Shown in pieces: positions 10,897 through 18,434 of a stretch of 21,729 nt of DNA. This DNA is from a virus: positions 1 through 21,729 of IMG/VR virus record IMGVR_UViG_3300033148_003940; one strand, written 5' to 3'. The first letter of the stretch is position 1, and every line of letters starts with the position of its first letter. Made by a program: the position numbers and the translations under genes. The notes under the pieces were generated by a model. It did no database searches and was not told where the DNA came from. It worked only from the letters and a program-made list of their open reading frames with translations.

Positions 10897-11205
10897 CTAT
10901 AAAGTTTCTTCAGGTTTTTCCTTTAGAAAGTCTTTATCATCTATATTTTGTAGGTTTTCTTCTAACTTGTCAAATAGTACCTGTGGAAAGTAAGCAAATC
11001 ACTTTTTCATTTCATCTCAAGGTAACAAATCTGGGTGAGTATTGTAGAAAAACATTATTCTATCAAACAAAGCCTGAAGCTTTACTCAACCTTTCTTGTA
11101 ATATTCATAAAAGAACTGTTCATCTCATTGGAAGAAATCAACTTGTCAGTTTTCTGAAAACTCTTTTGTGTTCTTTAAAACTCTATTTAAGTCTTTTTCT
11201 CTCAT
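10897..11205 (-). CDS. Unknown 102-residue protein after portal
   Basis: A small, charged, mostly helical protein (MREKDLNRVLKNTKEFSENG, then DEQFFYEYYKKGGVKLQALF) with an acidic C-terminus (DDKDFLKEKPEETL). The ATG lies inside the end of the preceding gene, giving a 19-base overlap and likely translational coupling. The stop is TAG. It is the last gene before the structured spacer and terminator, so it closes the packaging operon. The family is not recognised. By position it may take part in head assembly. Confidence 0.75.
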
Positions 11206-11441
11206 TCTAAGTGTTTAGTTAATGAATCGTAACATCTAAGCATTGCAGATGATAAATCTGTTTTAATATTTCTTCAATCAACTTCTATTCAAGTAAGCTT
11301 TAAAAGTTTTTGTACATTATTCTTTTCAGAAACAAAATGTAGATAAGAAGTTTCTGGTCACCAGTACAACCTAAAATCTCTATCAATCTTAATCTTAGGT
11401 TTCATTTCCTTAAGGAACTTAGGTAATTTAGATAGTTGCAT
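11187..11441 (-). CDS. Unknown 84-residue protein after portal
   Basis: A small basic protein beginning MQLSKLPKFLKEMKPKIKID and containing LYWGPETSYLHFVSEKNN and LKLTGIEVDGRNIKTDLSSA. It starts 2 bases after the portal stop (leader CTTAAAATATAAAT) and overlaps the following gene by 19 bases, so it belongs to the packaging operon. Four TGA codons are read as Gly. No domain is recognised. Confidence 0.75.
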
Positions 11442-11443
11442 AT

Positions 11444-13228
11444 TTATATTTTAAGTGCTTTTCATTCTAGCAAAGGTTCTAATTCTCAAACTGGACTTTC
11501 TCCAGGTTCTTCTATCTCTCAAGCTTTTGGAGCTTGTGGTTGTGGAGCTTGTGCTTGAATATCTATTCAGAAGGCATTAGCAGATTCTGTCATCAATTGT
11601 TCAGCTACATCTGTTCTTCAAATATTCATAAAGTTATTTATGAATCTAGTCTTAATTCTTTCTTCAAATAATGGAGAAGGATAAACACCAGTCTTGGAAT
11701 CAGTTATAATATCAAAGTCATATTTCTTAAATATTTCTAGCATTTCTCATCTAGTGATCTTAACAGGCTTTCATTCTTCTTCAATTAAAACTTTTTGTCA
11801 GTCAATAAGAGCTTCTGGTTTAAATTTAAATGGAGTCTTATCTCATTTCTTGATGTTCTTCTTAAAGATTTCTATGGCATATCTTCAAGCCATTTCATAA
11901 GTCTTTGCATTAACTTCGTGGAATTGTTGAATAGCTAGTGAAAGGTTTTGTTCTTCTATTGCTACAGCAGTTGCACTCTTAGAAGCTTCTGAGGCAAATA
12001 TATCAATATTAATTCAAAAGTTAGCTGCTTCTTGTTTGATGTCTTGTACAATTTGATTGTACTCTGCAATAACAGAATCAGTCTTCATTGATTGAAGTTG
12101 AATACTTCATTCTAATCAAGTTCAAACTTCATTGATCACAATAGGAGGTTTTCAATTAGCTCTTAGTGTTTCTGCATCTCTTAACTTTCTTTCTAAGTAA
12201 GCTTTCTTATTAGTAGGAGTGTTAAGTAGCATTGTAGGCTCTGCATTCTTACTTGTAACCTTAACAAATTTATTTCTCACAGAAGCAAGAACTTTAGTTG
12301 GTTTGTAAAATAAGTGTCAAAGACCTTTGTTTAAGATTCATTTCCCATAAGGTTTACAGATAAAGTGAAGCACTGGAAGATAAGGTTCATAACTAGTGCT
12401 ATTCCATTTACCAAAAAAGTGTTCGTAATCTTTACCTTCTTTTTCTGTTCAAGGTATCTTACTTGCTCAAGGTCAAGCAATAGTTACTGTCTTAGGATTC
12501 TTAGCATCTGAGATGTCAAAACATATTCAAACTTCTACAAGCCTTGATTGCTTAGATTTTTGCTCTGAATTAAAATCTTCATCATTTGATTCATCATCTG
12601 ATACATTAGAAGGTAGTCTTCAAGTTGTAGCCACTTTTTCAATTCAAGGAAAAACAGACATTGCGTGTGTCAACTCATATTCAGAAACTATCACACATCT
12701 TACAACCTTAGTTCAAGATTTAGTTAATAGTTTGTTTCAATAAACATCAAAGAAGATTTGTTTAATGTTCCCTTCTCTAAATTCTGGCATTCAGCTTGTA
12801 GCATTTGCACTCATTAAAGAAAAGAAATCTCAGAAAGCTAATTTCTTAAAGAAACCTCACTTAGGTCAAGAAAGCATTTCAGTAAATCACGAGTCTTTTA
12901 TAATCTCTCTGAAAGCCATTGTAGCAAGGTGATTAATAGCAGGATCTGCTGCATTGTCTACTAGTCTCATATCAATAGGCTTACTCTTTGCAAGCACTAT
13001 ATCCATTATTTGTCCTAAGAATGTAGGACTTAGTTCTTTCTTGTTAATGTCATAAATATCAAGAAGCAAGTCATCAATCTTATCAATGTCTCAGTATTCA
13101 GATTGGTATGTATTGTAGTAATCCTGGATAGTATTTAAGAAAGTTCTTACAAGTGGATCTTCTAAATCACTTTTAAAGGCAACTGGTGCTTTTTCTAGTG
13201 TAGTTCATTGTTCTAGTTCTTTAGGCAT
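11444..13228 (-). CDS. Probable portal protein
   Basis: This 594-residue protein follows the large terminase gene directly, where portal genes almost always sit, and its length fits podovirus-type portals. The N-terminal third is helical and acidic. A central mixed region (about 180-340) contains VVRCVIVSEYELTHAMSVF and PVLHFICKPYGKGILNKG. Next comes a long helical part (KLRDAETLRANGKPPIVINE, then DIKQEAANFGINIDIF and EQNLSLAIQQFHEVN) that fits a portal stem and wing. The tail is Gln/Pro/Glu-rich (IQAQAPQPQAPKAG). An internal piece without TGA spans 12887-13069 and belongs to this gene. No catalytic motif is expected. The call rests mainly on position, size and fold-like pattern. Confidence 0.65.
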
Positions 13229-13286
13229 AATGTTTGTTGAGTTGTCAAGTGTATTTTATATAATCCTAAAACTTAAAGCAAGTTAC

Positions 13287-14735
13287 TTATAGTATTCAGT
13301 CTAAATCTGCTACTTCTGAGTTATCATCAAAGTAATATTCATCATCATCTCAAAGGTTATTAACTTCTGTTAGCCTTATTGCAGAACAAAGTGAATCTAA
13401 TAGATCATCGTGTTTTCAATTAGGAAACTTAAGTAATTCTGTTTCAAGCTCTCAAATATTCTCTGTAGATCTACTGTGTAAGATAGTCCTTGCAGAATAT
13501 CTAGGCTGTAAGATTGATTTAATCCTAGCTTCTTTCTCTCACTGTGGATTTACTTCTTCCATTACAAAGAACTTATCTCTGAGTCTCATTTGCTTTCTGA
13601 TCTCTAAGGCTAACATCTTTTGATATTGTACCACCTCTACTCATAACCTGTAAGAAGCTCAAGCGTGCTTAAACTTATCACTGGTTGCAAATACTGCATC
13701 TATGATTGCATCTGGTTCTTCCTTAAGCTGTTTTACTTCTAAAACATAGATTAGGTTAGATTTAGGATCTATTCAGATAGTTACTAATCAAGTAAAGTCA
13801 GCTTCTTGTTTCTTACTAATTGCAGGATCTAAAAAACTAATAATATTGAGTCTTTTGATTACTCACATTTGTTCTGAACTGTTGTAGTATTCAAAGTATT
13901 CTTTAATAAATGTTCAGCCTCACTCATTAATTGGATCTCACATATAAAGTGATTGGTAATCTCTTTCTCACATAACATTTCTTTTTCATTGTATAAAATC
14001 TAAAGGGAATTTCTCAGGGAATATTGTAGTATCTCCTAATTCCACTGGTATGTTAATAATTTCCCATTCTTTTCATTCCAATTCCATTATCTTACCAAAT
14101 AAATCATCTTCTCACCATCTAGTCATTACTAGAACTTGAGCTGAGTCTTTATGAAGTCTTGATAGGAATACTGAAGTGTACCAATCCCACACAGCATTTC
14201 TTACTGTTAAACTTTCATATTCTTGTCTGTCTTTATGCACATCATCAATTATTCAAAGATCTACTGGTTTTCAAGTTAAACTTCAACCAACTCAAACTGC
14301 ATTAAAAGTTCATCATTCTTTAAGCTCGTAACTAGTTGCTGTGTTTGATAGCAAATTTATTTCTCATAGGTGTTGAAGTTTTTCCGAATCTACTAATTGT
14401 CTAATTTTAGACAAGTGTGATTTAGATAAATCTTGAGAGTAGCTAGCAAGAGCAATATTTAAAGAGTTATCTTTTAAGTGTGCAAATAGAGGAAATCTTT
14501 GAGAACTTATAGTGGACTTTCAGTGTTGTGGTGGAACAGAGATCATTAATTTTTTAATCTCTCATTTTAACACTCTTTCTAATCAATCTGTTATTTGTTT
14601 ATGAAAAGGTTTGAATAAATATCATTTAGTGGGGTGTCAAGAAAAAGGGTCAACATAAGTTGTGAAGTTTTCTAATCTTCTTCTTGCTAACTCTCTTTTT
14701 GCTAATTCAATTTTAGCTTCATCTTTAGTTATCAT
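13287..14735 (-). CDS. terL: Terminase large subunit (packaging ATPase/nuclease)
   Basis: This 482-residue protein is the motor that cuts and pumps phage DNA into the capsid. The ATPase domain shows Walker A VPPQHGKST (67-75), the box AVGVGGSLTGKPVDL (146-160) with Walker B GIIDD (161-165) and DVHKDR, then MTRWGEDDLFGK matching the family's TRWxEDDL. The nuclease domain has FLDPA with D303, ADFTG, and KHDDLLDSL with D443, D444 and D447, the usual acidic metal ligands. Several invariant glycines (G72 of Walker A, G155, G161) are TGA codons, which makes this gene the clearest proof of UGA=Gly. The ATG overlaps the end of the small-subunit gene by 11 bases. Confidence 0.95.
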
Positions 14736-15135
14736 TTCAGATAAGATTTATCAGTTCGTTATCACTCAGTTGAGTTATTGTATTTTTAAGTCCTCAGTCT
14801 TTATCAGTAACATTTCATCTGAATAAAGTATATCTCTTAACAGCCGTTTCTTCCCACCTGTTGATGTCTGAATTATTTAGCTTACCTTTCTCTTCTTCTA
14901 TCCTCCTAAACTTCTCAGACTGAATTAAAGCCATCATATCGAAGTCTCTGTCGGTTAAAGAGATGATACGGTCGTCTTTGGTCGCATTAGGAAGCTCTTT
15001 TAAATGTTCTTGAACAGTAGTTTTTCATATTCAAACATTATCTGCTATCTCTCTTTGAGATGCTAAAGGATTAGATAAAACTTCTTTTATTATCTTCCCT
15101 CTATTTTTCTGTGCATCATTTCTTTTCTTTATCAT
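14725..15135 (-). CDS. terS: Terminase small subunit
   Basis: This is a 136-residue protein directly upstream of, and overlapping, the large subunit. A helix-turn-helix lies at about 26-48 (SQREIADNVGIGKTTVQEHL), as expected for a pac/cos-binding small terminase. A helical middle (about 62-100) could give oligomerisation, and the C-terminal peptide (TQLSDNELINLIGNDN) could contact TerL. The leader TTAATTTATAACT precedes the ATG. The role follows from HTH plus position; a transcriptional regulator is less likely here. Confidence 0.8.
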
Positions 15136-15137
15136 AG

Positions 15138-15557
15138 TTATAAATTAAATGCTTTTTCAATACTCATTCACCTGTAAATCCTAGAGGCTAGGGTATTATA
15201 TTTTATTCATAATTCTCTACTCCAGTTGGAGAGAGTATTTGTAATTCAATTGTGTGTTATTAACCTATTGTTTCTTTTATTGTTTTGTTGTTCTAAGTTA
15301 GTTGCCCACCTACAGTTCTCTTTGCAGTAATTTCAATTTACATCTATTCTATCTATTGTAAGTCATTCTTTATAGCTGTTTCATATATCTCTGTGAAACT
15401 CTTCAAAAGTTTTCCATTCACACTCAATTCAACGACCTCAATAAATATTAAATCTTTTATTATTTTTGTTCTCACATCTTTCTTTTATATGGTAATATTT
15501 CATATAAATCTTTTCTCTGCTTAATCAGTGTTTTATTCTCCAATCATTCTTAGTCAT
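15138..15557 (-). CDS. HNH-type homing endonuclease-like protein
   Basis: This 139-residue protein is of a family often seen beside phage terminases. It shows RCENKNNKRFNIYGGRGIEC, EWKTFEEFHRDIG, LTIDRIDVNGNY and KENCRWATNLEQQNNKRNN, then a helical DNA-binding tail ITNTLSNWSRELGIKYNTLA and RGMSIEKAF. The residue in the usual first His position reads R (TIDRID), and the ENCRWA core is intact, so nuclease activity is probable but not certain. HNH proteins next to terminase can help cut cos ends in some phages; others are selfish homing genes. The leader is a perfect TAACTAAATAA box. Only 2 bases separate it from the small terminase gene. Confidence 0.75.
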
Positions 15558-15561
15558 TTTG

Positions 15562-15572
15562 TTATTTAGTTA
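15562..15572 (-). promoter_or_regulatory. Three-frame stop leader box TAACTAAATAA
   Basis: On the minus strand TAACTAAATAA ends 4 bases before the ATG of the HNH-type gene. It carries TAA in each of the three frames. Identical or near-identical boxes precede other genes in this window. A G-rich Shine-Dalgarno sequence is missing, so this may be the translation-initiation signal. Confidence 0.5.
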
Positions 15573-15647
15573 TTAGTGACTGTGCAAAGGTTTTGTTAGA
15601 TAAGTAGAGAGCGAATCATCTTCATAAGTCTTATTTGTCCTTTACCT

Positions 15648-15674
15648 CAACGAGTTAGTCAATTCTCGTCGTTG
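15648..15674 (-). other. Hairpin in 120-base spacer
   Basis: Minus-strand arms CAACGA and TCGTTG enclose a 15-base loop, with an alternative CGAG/CTCG pairing. It lies just after the stop of the 83-residue protein. No U-tract follows, so it is not a standard terminator. The rest of the spacer to 15558 holds no recognisable gene. Confidence 0.35.
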
Positions 15675-15677
15675 TTT

Positions 15678-15929
15678 TTATAGTTTCTGGAAAGTAATAT
15701 TGTCAGATACTTTTATTTGGAATCCACAATATTGGTTTCCTATTTCTGGTAATCAAAATTTAATTGGTACAATAAATGGTATTCAGATTGTATCTCAAGG
15801 TCAAATTCACTTAACTTGTTTTAATTGATTAAATACTTCTTTAAATACTGGGATTAATTTCTTAATCATTGCCCTAGTAGCTGTCCATCATTCTTTAGCC
15901 AATAGTTCTTTAGTATCTTTGAAAGTCAT
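15678..15929 (-). CDS. Unknown 83-residue protein
   Basis: A small protein with a helical first half (TATRAMIKKLIPVFKEVFNQ) and a Gly/Pro/Ile-rich second half (GIGPGDTIGIPFIVPIKFG, then NQYCGFQIKVSDN), which reads like a small beta-domain. A single Cys is present. The TGA-coded Gly cluster GIGPGDTIG would be four stops in the standard code. The leader is a perfect TAACTAAATAA box overlapping the stop of the preceding gene. The family is not recognised; position between the early genes and terminase gives no strong hint. Confidence 0.75.
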
Positions 15930-15932
15930 TTG

Positions 15933-15943
15933 TTATTTAGTTA
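15933..15943 (-). promoter_or_regulatory. Three-frame stop leader box TAACTAAATAA
   Basis: This box supplies the stop codon of the upstream 119-residue gene (its middle TAA) and lies 3 bases before the ATG of the next gene. The arrangement suits termination followed by reinitiation. Confidence 0.5.
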
Positions 15944-16296
15944 TTTTTATTGGTTTTTCATTCAATGATTACAATAGCGTTTTTCATACCTTGTAAGTAT
16001 AAATCTGGATTTATATCTCCTGTTTTATAAGCAGCTATAAATCAACCTGTAAACCTTTCTAAACGAATCTCATCCAGTTCAGATAGTTGTTGTTTTTTTT
16101 CTTCACTCATCTCTATTTTGTTATTTTCTTTAATAAGTTCTCTATATACATTTGTAAATGCATAATTTCAATGTTCTTCATTCAAGAGTTCTACAATTTC
16201 TAAAATATTATCAGCTTCTACTCATAAACTTAATTGCTCTCTTCCTTTTCTAAAAGAAACTACATAATAGTATTTTTCCTTAGTCATATTTTTCAT
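15937..16296 (-). CDS. Unknown 119-residue protein downstream of paired RNA hairpins
   Basis: A Glu/Lys-rich helical protein: MKNMTKEKYYYVVSFRKGRE at the N-terminus, EADNILEIVELLNEEHG, KENNKIEMSEEKKQQLSELD, then GGFIAAYKTGDINPDLYLQG. I chose the ATG at 16296 because TTTAATAAA lies directly before it; the internal ATG at 16287 would shorten it by three residues. The gene begins 13 bases after a pair of structured RNA hairpins, so it could be regulated by them. The family is not recognised. Confidence 0.7.
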
Positions 16297-16308
16297 TTTA
16301 TTAAATTT

Positions 16309-16342
16309 CTAACAGCCCCCAGGACCTCCTAGTGACTGTTAG
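16309..16342 (-). ncRNA. Structured RNA hairpin 2 of a paralogous pair
   Basis: Minus strand: arms CTAACAGTCACTAGG and CCTGGGGGCTGTTAG form 15 positions with one A-G mismatch and several G-U pairs, loop AGGT. The wobble pairs exist only in the minus-strand transcript, pointing to an RNA made in the direction of the genes. It shares sequence and shape with the hairpin at 16383-16411, and their outer pairs differ by compensatory changes. Confidence 0.65.
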
Positions 16343-16384
16343 ATGTAATTACTTACCTCATTTATTGGGAGGTGTAATTACTTA
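16341..16384 (-). repeat. Direct repeat pair flanking a small hairpin
   Basis: The plus-strand words AGATGTAATTACTTA (16341-16355) and AGGTGTAATTACTTA (16370-16384) differ at one position. Each holds the palindrome GTAATTAC. Between them ACCTC (16355-16359) and GAGGT (16369-16373) form a small stem. The unit is bracketed by the two larger hairpins, giving the order hairpin, repeat, stem, repeat, hairpin. Confidence 0.65.
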
Positions 16385-16411
16385 TAGCCACCAGGTACCC
16401 CAGTAACTATA
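16383..16411 (-). ncRNA. Structured RNA hairpin 1 of a paralogous pair
   Basis: Minus strand: arms TATAGTTACTGGG and CCTGGTGGCTATA pair over all 13 positions, with four G-U pairs and a three-base loop GTA. The element starts 12 bases after the stop of the 40-residue gene. It shares AGTYACT, CCTGG and GGCT with hairpin 2. No known RNA family is recognised. Confidence 0.65.
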
Positions 16412-16423
16412 AACATCTATATC

Positions 16424-16546
16424 TTACTCTATAAGTTCTAATAATCATAGTTTTCTTTGTTGTTCTCTTCTCCTCTCTTTAGCTAGTTTTAATCTTTCTC
16501 TCTCGTCTTTCTTCTGTGAGTTTATTTTTTCGTAATCTTTTTGCAT
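16424..16546 (-). CDS. Small basic helical protein, 40 residues
   Basis: A short, highly charged peptide with KKDERERLKLAKERRREQQR and ending KLGLLELIE, predicted to be one long amphipathic or coiled-coil helix. It starts 4 bases after the preceding stop and contains one TGA (Gly). Such peptides may bind nucleic acid, but no function can be assigned. The leader is AAGAAATAATTAT. Confidence 0.55.
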
Positions 16547-16550
16547 ATAA

Positions 16551-16757
16551 TTATTTCTTTAGCTTTAAAAATTCTAATAACTCGTTCTTGTAATATCTTT
16601 CCATTACTGATCTCCATTTATCAATCAGTGTTATTCTAGCTGAACATTGTCTCTCTGTAAACTGTATATTTCTATTTAGTGATAATTCTATAGCTCTGTC
16701 TACAGCTTCTCTATATACTTTTTTTAATTCCTTTTTTGGTATAAAATATAGTTTCAT
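16551..16757 (-). CDS. Unknown 68-residue basic protein
   Basis: A helical protein with KKELKKVYREAVDRAIEL and ERQCSARITLIDKWRSVMER, ending LLEFLKLKK. It contains no TGA codon, so it reads the same under the standard code. It lies in a tight series between the HNH-YopX gene (5-base gap) and the 40-residue gene. The leader ACTAATTAAATAA is of the stop-rich type. A regulatory or DNA-binding role is conceivable from its charge but is not shown. Confidence 0.75.
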   Translation of the reverse strand: MKLYFIPKKELKKVYREAVDRAIELSLNRNIQFTERQCSARITLIDKWRSVMERYYKNELLEFLKLKK

Positions 16758-16762
16758 TAGAT

Positions 16763-17503
16763 TTATTTAATTAGTCCTGGGTTTTCGTAAATGTTTCAGA
16801 TTACTTCAAATTCAGTTGCTTTATATGTTCACTCCATTCATCAATCGAAGTAAAATCATAGCACCTTCTTTTCTTTTACCTCAACTCTATAATCTCAATA
16901 AATCTCACCACTCATTCAAGTGTAGCCATTATAAGCCTTATTTACTTGTAATATGTCTCAAGTGTAAATATCCTTTCAGTTCTTGTCTTTTAGTCAGACA
17001 TATTTACCTCTGTGTTCAAATGTATTAGGTTGAAACTTAGTATTTATAAGCCTAGACAATGTGTAAATTTCTGTAGTTCACAACCTTTTATTGTACAATC
17101 TGTATTTTTCTTCCTCAAGTTTTACATCTCATTTAATGTATCATTTACTATCCTGCCTTTCTATATTTTCTGCGTGTAATTTAGCGTGCTCTTTTTGATT
17201 TGTATAAATTTCAAGATTATCAATATCATTATTCATTTTATCTTCATCTTTATGATGTACTATTTCAGCTTTTAATAGAAGTCTTCATAGCTTTTCTTCC
17301 ATTATAAGTCTGTGCTCTCTTACATATCATCTACTATCAGCGTTTGGGTGTCATTCTACTAATCTAATCCAGTATCAACCGTTGTTTTGTCTTCATTTAA
17401 AGTTATGTGCTCACCTTCAATCTCTTGGCTTATCTATAGTTTTAATTTCATACTCTTTTCAAGTTTCTATGCATTTTGCAGTAAATTTTATTTCTCTGTT
17501 CAT
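16763..17503 (-). CDS. HNH endonuclease fused to a YopX-type domain
   Basis: This is a 246-residue, two-domain protein. The HNH part at about 59-115 reads GYVREHRLIMEEKLGRLLL, then EIVHHKDEDKMNND, IDNLEIYTNQKEHAKLH. The family's HH pair (H83, H84), the Asn-Leu of DNL and the closing ExHAxLH are all present, so a nicking or cleaving activity is plausible. After a linker, residues 157-243 match the YopX family of phage proteins: YVGLKDKNGKDIYTGDIL near its start and EFEVIGNIYENPGLI at its end. YopX-domain function is unknown. The gene starts 1 base after the previous stop. It follows the anti-defence genes in the same run. Confidence 0.8.
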
Positions 17504-17504
17504 A

Positions 17505-17657
17505 TTATCTTATTAGTTTATAAAACTTCTTTGCATCTTTTAAACTTGATCCTGTATAGATAGTCTTCCACCAAAGCATAAAATATTTTATTTGTACTTT
17601 AAACTTTAATTTACTAGCTGTTAGTCTATGTGTTTTGGTTTGTTTAATTGTTTGCAT
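17505..17657 (-). CDS. Unknown 50-residue basic protein
   Basis: A small Lys-rich protein (MQTIKQTKTHRLTASKLKF, then YFMLWWKTIYTG and SLKDAKKFYKLI). The WWKT and SLKDAKKFY parts resemble a short beta-hairpin plus helix found in several tiny phage proteins. It contains no TGA. It follows the Tad2-like gene by 13 bases, so it belongs to the anti-defence run. No function assigned. Confidence 0.65.
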   Translation of the reverse strand: MQTIKQTKTHRLTASKLKFKVQIKYFMLWWKTIYTGSSLKDAKKFYKLIR

Positions 17658-17670
17658 TATTTATTATTTC

Positions 17671-17925
17671 TTAAACTTCTTTCCAGTCTTCTGCAAGTAA
17701 ATCTGATTGAGAAGCTAGCCATCAAGGTTGCATATCTCAAGTAGCTGTTTTCATTCAAATACAATCTTGCATTGGATAGCTTCATTCTTGATTTTTATAT
17801 AAAGCGTTTCAAGCCTTAATTAATACTAACCACATTCCTTTTCAATTCCAACCTTCTCTAGCAACGCTTTTTCATTCTTTAAGCCTTTTTAAAGCTTCTC
17901 CAAAGTTTAAGTTTGTAGTTTCCAT
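17671..17925 (-). CDS. tad2: Tad2-type anti-Thoeris sponge protein (DUF2829)
   Basis: This 84-residue protein covers the whole DUF2829 family: NFGEALKRLKEGKSVAREGW, then NGKGMWLVL, then a central PMQDCIGMKTATGDM and the closing WLASQSDLLAEDWKEV. Known Tad2 proteins bind the cyclic ADP-ribose signal of Thoeris, and some bind other cyclic nucleotides, and so block the host's NAD-depleting response. The Gly residues of EGW-NG-KG, ATGD and QPGW are partly TGA-coded, so the gene is invisible under the standard code. Tad2 proteins form tetramers; nothing here contradicts that. It shares its leader with the Acb2/Tad1-like gene two places upstream. Family call is strong; ligand specificity is not known. 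Confidence 0.85.
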
Positions 17926-17943
17926 AATATTTAAAATTAGTTA
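17926..17943 (-). promoter_or_regulatory. Leader shared with the Acb2/Tad1-like gene
   Basis: On the minus strand TAACTAATTTTAAATATT lies directly before the ATG of the Tad2-like gene. The same 18 bases lie directly before the ATG of the Acb2/Tad1-like gene (18417-18434). The gene in between has a related leader, CTAATTAATAAATATT. Confidence 0.55.
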
Positions 17944-17952
17944 ATTGTTTAT

Positions 17953-18108
17953 TTAAATTAAGTTGTGTAGTAATCTACAAATAAATTTTGGCATTCTTAT
18001 TTGAATAGCGTTACTCCAGGGGGCTTGTCTTCAAAATGACAAGTAGTGCCTATCACAATCTGCGTCAATGCACTCAATCCAGTGAATTAATTTTGTTTTG
18101 TTTTTCAT
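17953..18108 (-). CDS. Unknown 51-residue protein between two sponge genes
   Basis: A small basic protein (MKNKTKLIHWIECIDADCDR, then HYLSFGRQAPWSNAIQI and CRLLHNLI) with three Cys and three His residues. It lies between the Acb2/Tad1-like and Tad2-like genes and shares their leader type, so it may be another small counter-defence protein. One TGA codon is read as Gly in SFGRQ. No family is recognised; the context is the only hint. Confidence 0.65.
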
Positions 18109-18116
18109 AATATTTA

Positions 18117-18416
18117 TTAATTAGAGTAACCTGCTATGGTTTTGGTTTCTTTATCTTCTTGCACAGGTGGCTTGTCGTAGATGCTCACTCCTCAATCAAG
18201 AGCTTGAAAAACTTTTCAAAGTCTCATAATTGAATCCTCTAAATGCCTGTAAGACAAAGTAAGATTTGCGATAACTTCTCATTTATCAGCATCTTCATTG
18301 TGTGCTACTCAGTATCAGTTTTCTATAACTGCATCCTTTGTAATCTTAATTTTTTCTCACAACTTTTTTAAAACTGCTCTGTATTCAGTAATTGTGGTTT
18401 CTAATGATGGTCACAT
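18117..18416 (-). CDS. Acb2/Tad1-family cyclic-nucleotide sponge
   Basis: A 99-residue protein with a helical N-terminal half (ETTITEYRAVLKKLGEKIK) and a conserved segment at 50-82: ANLTLSYRHLEDSIMRLGK, then VFQALDGGVSIYDK. This YRHLEDxxMRLGK...GGVSxYD pattern is the signature of the Acb2/Tad1 hairpin domain. Acb2 proteins sequester CBASS cyclic di- and trinucleotides, and Tad1 proteins bind Thoeris cyclic ADP-ribose signals; the fold is a small helical-hairpin hexamer. Conserved Gly residues in RLGK and DGG are TGA codons. Start chosen at the ATG directly after the AT-rich leader shared with the Tad2-like gene. I cannot decide from sequence alone which signal it binds. Confidence 0.75.
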
Positions 18417-18434
18417 AATATTTAAAATTAGTTA
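18417..18434 (-). promoter_or_regulatory. Leader shared with the Tad2-like gene
   Basis: The 18 bases before the ATG (TAACTAATTTTAAATATT) are identical to those before the Tad2-like gene at 17926-17943. No G-rich ribosome site is present. Confidence 0.55.

Noticed and set aside
13229-13286. A promoter between terminase and portal (TATAAAAT with TTGACA nearby)
   Set aside because: The TTGACA lies downstream of the TATAAA-like word, so order and spacing are wrong; AT-rich spacers give such words by chance.
16341-16384. CRISPR-like repeats
   Set aside because: Only two 15-base copies, with no regular spacers and no cas genes; they belong to a hairpin cluster.
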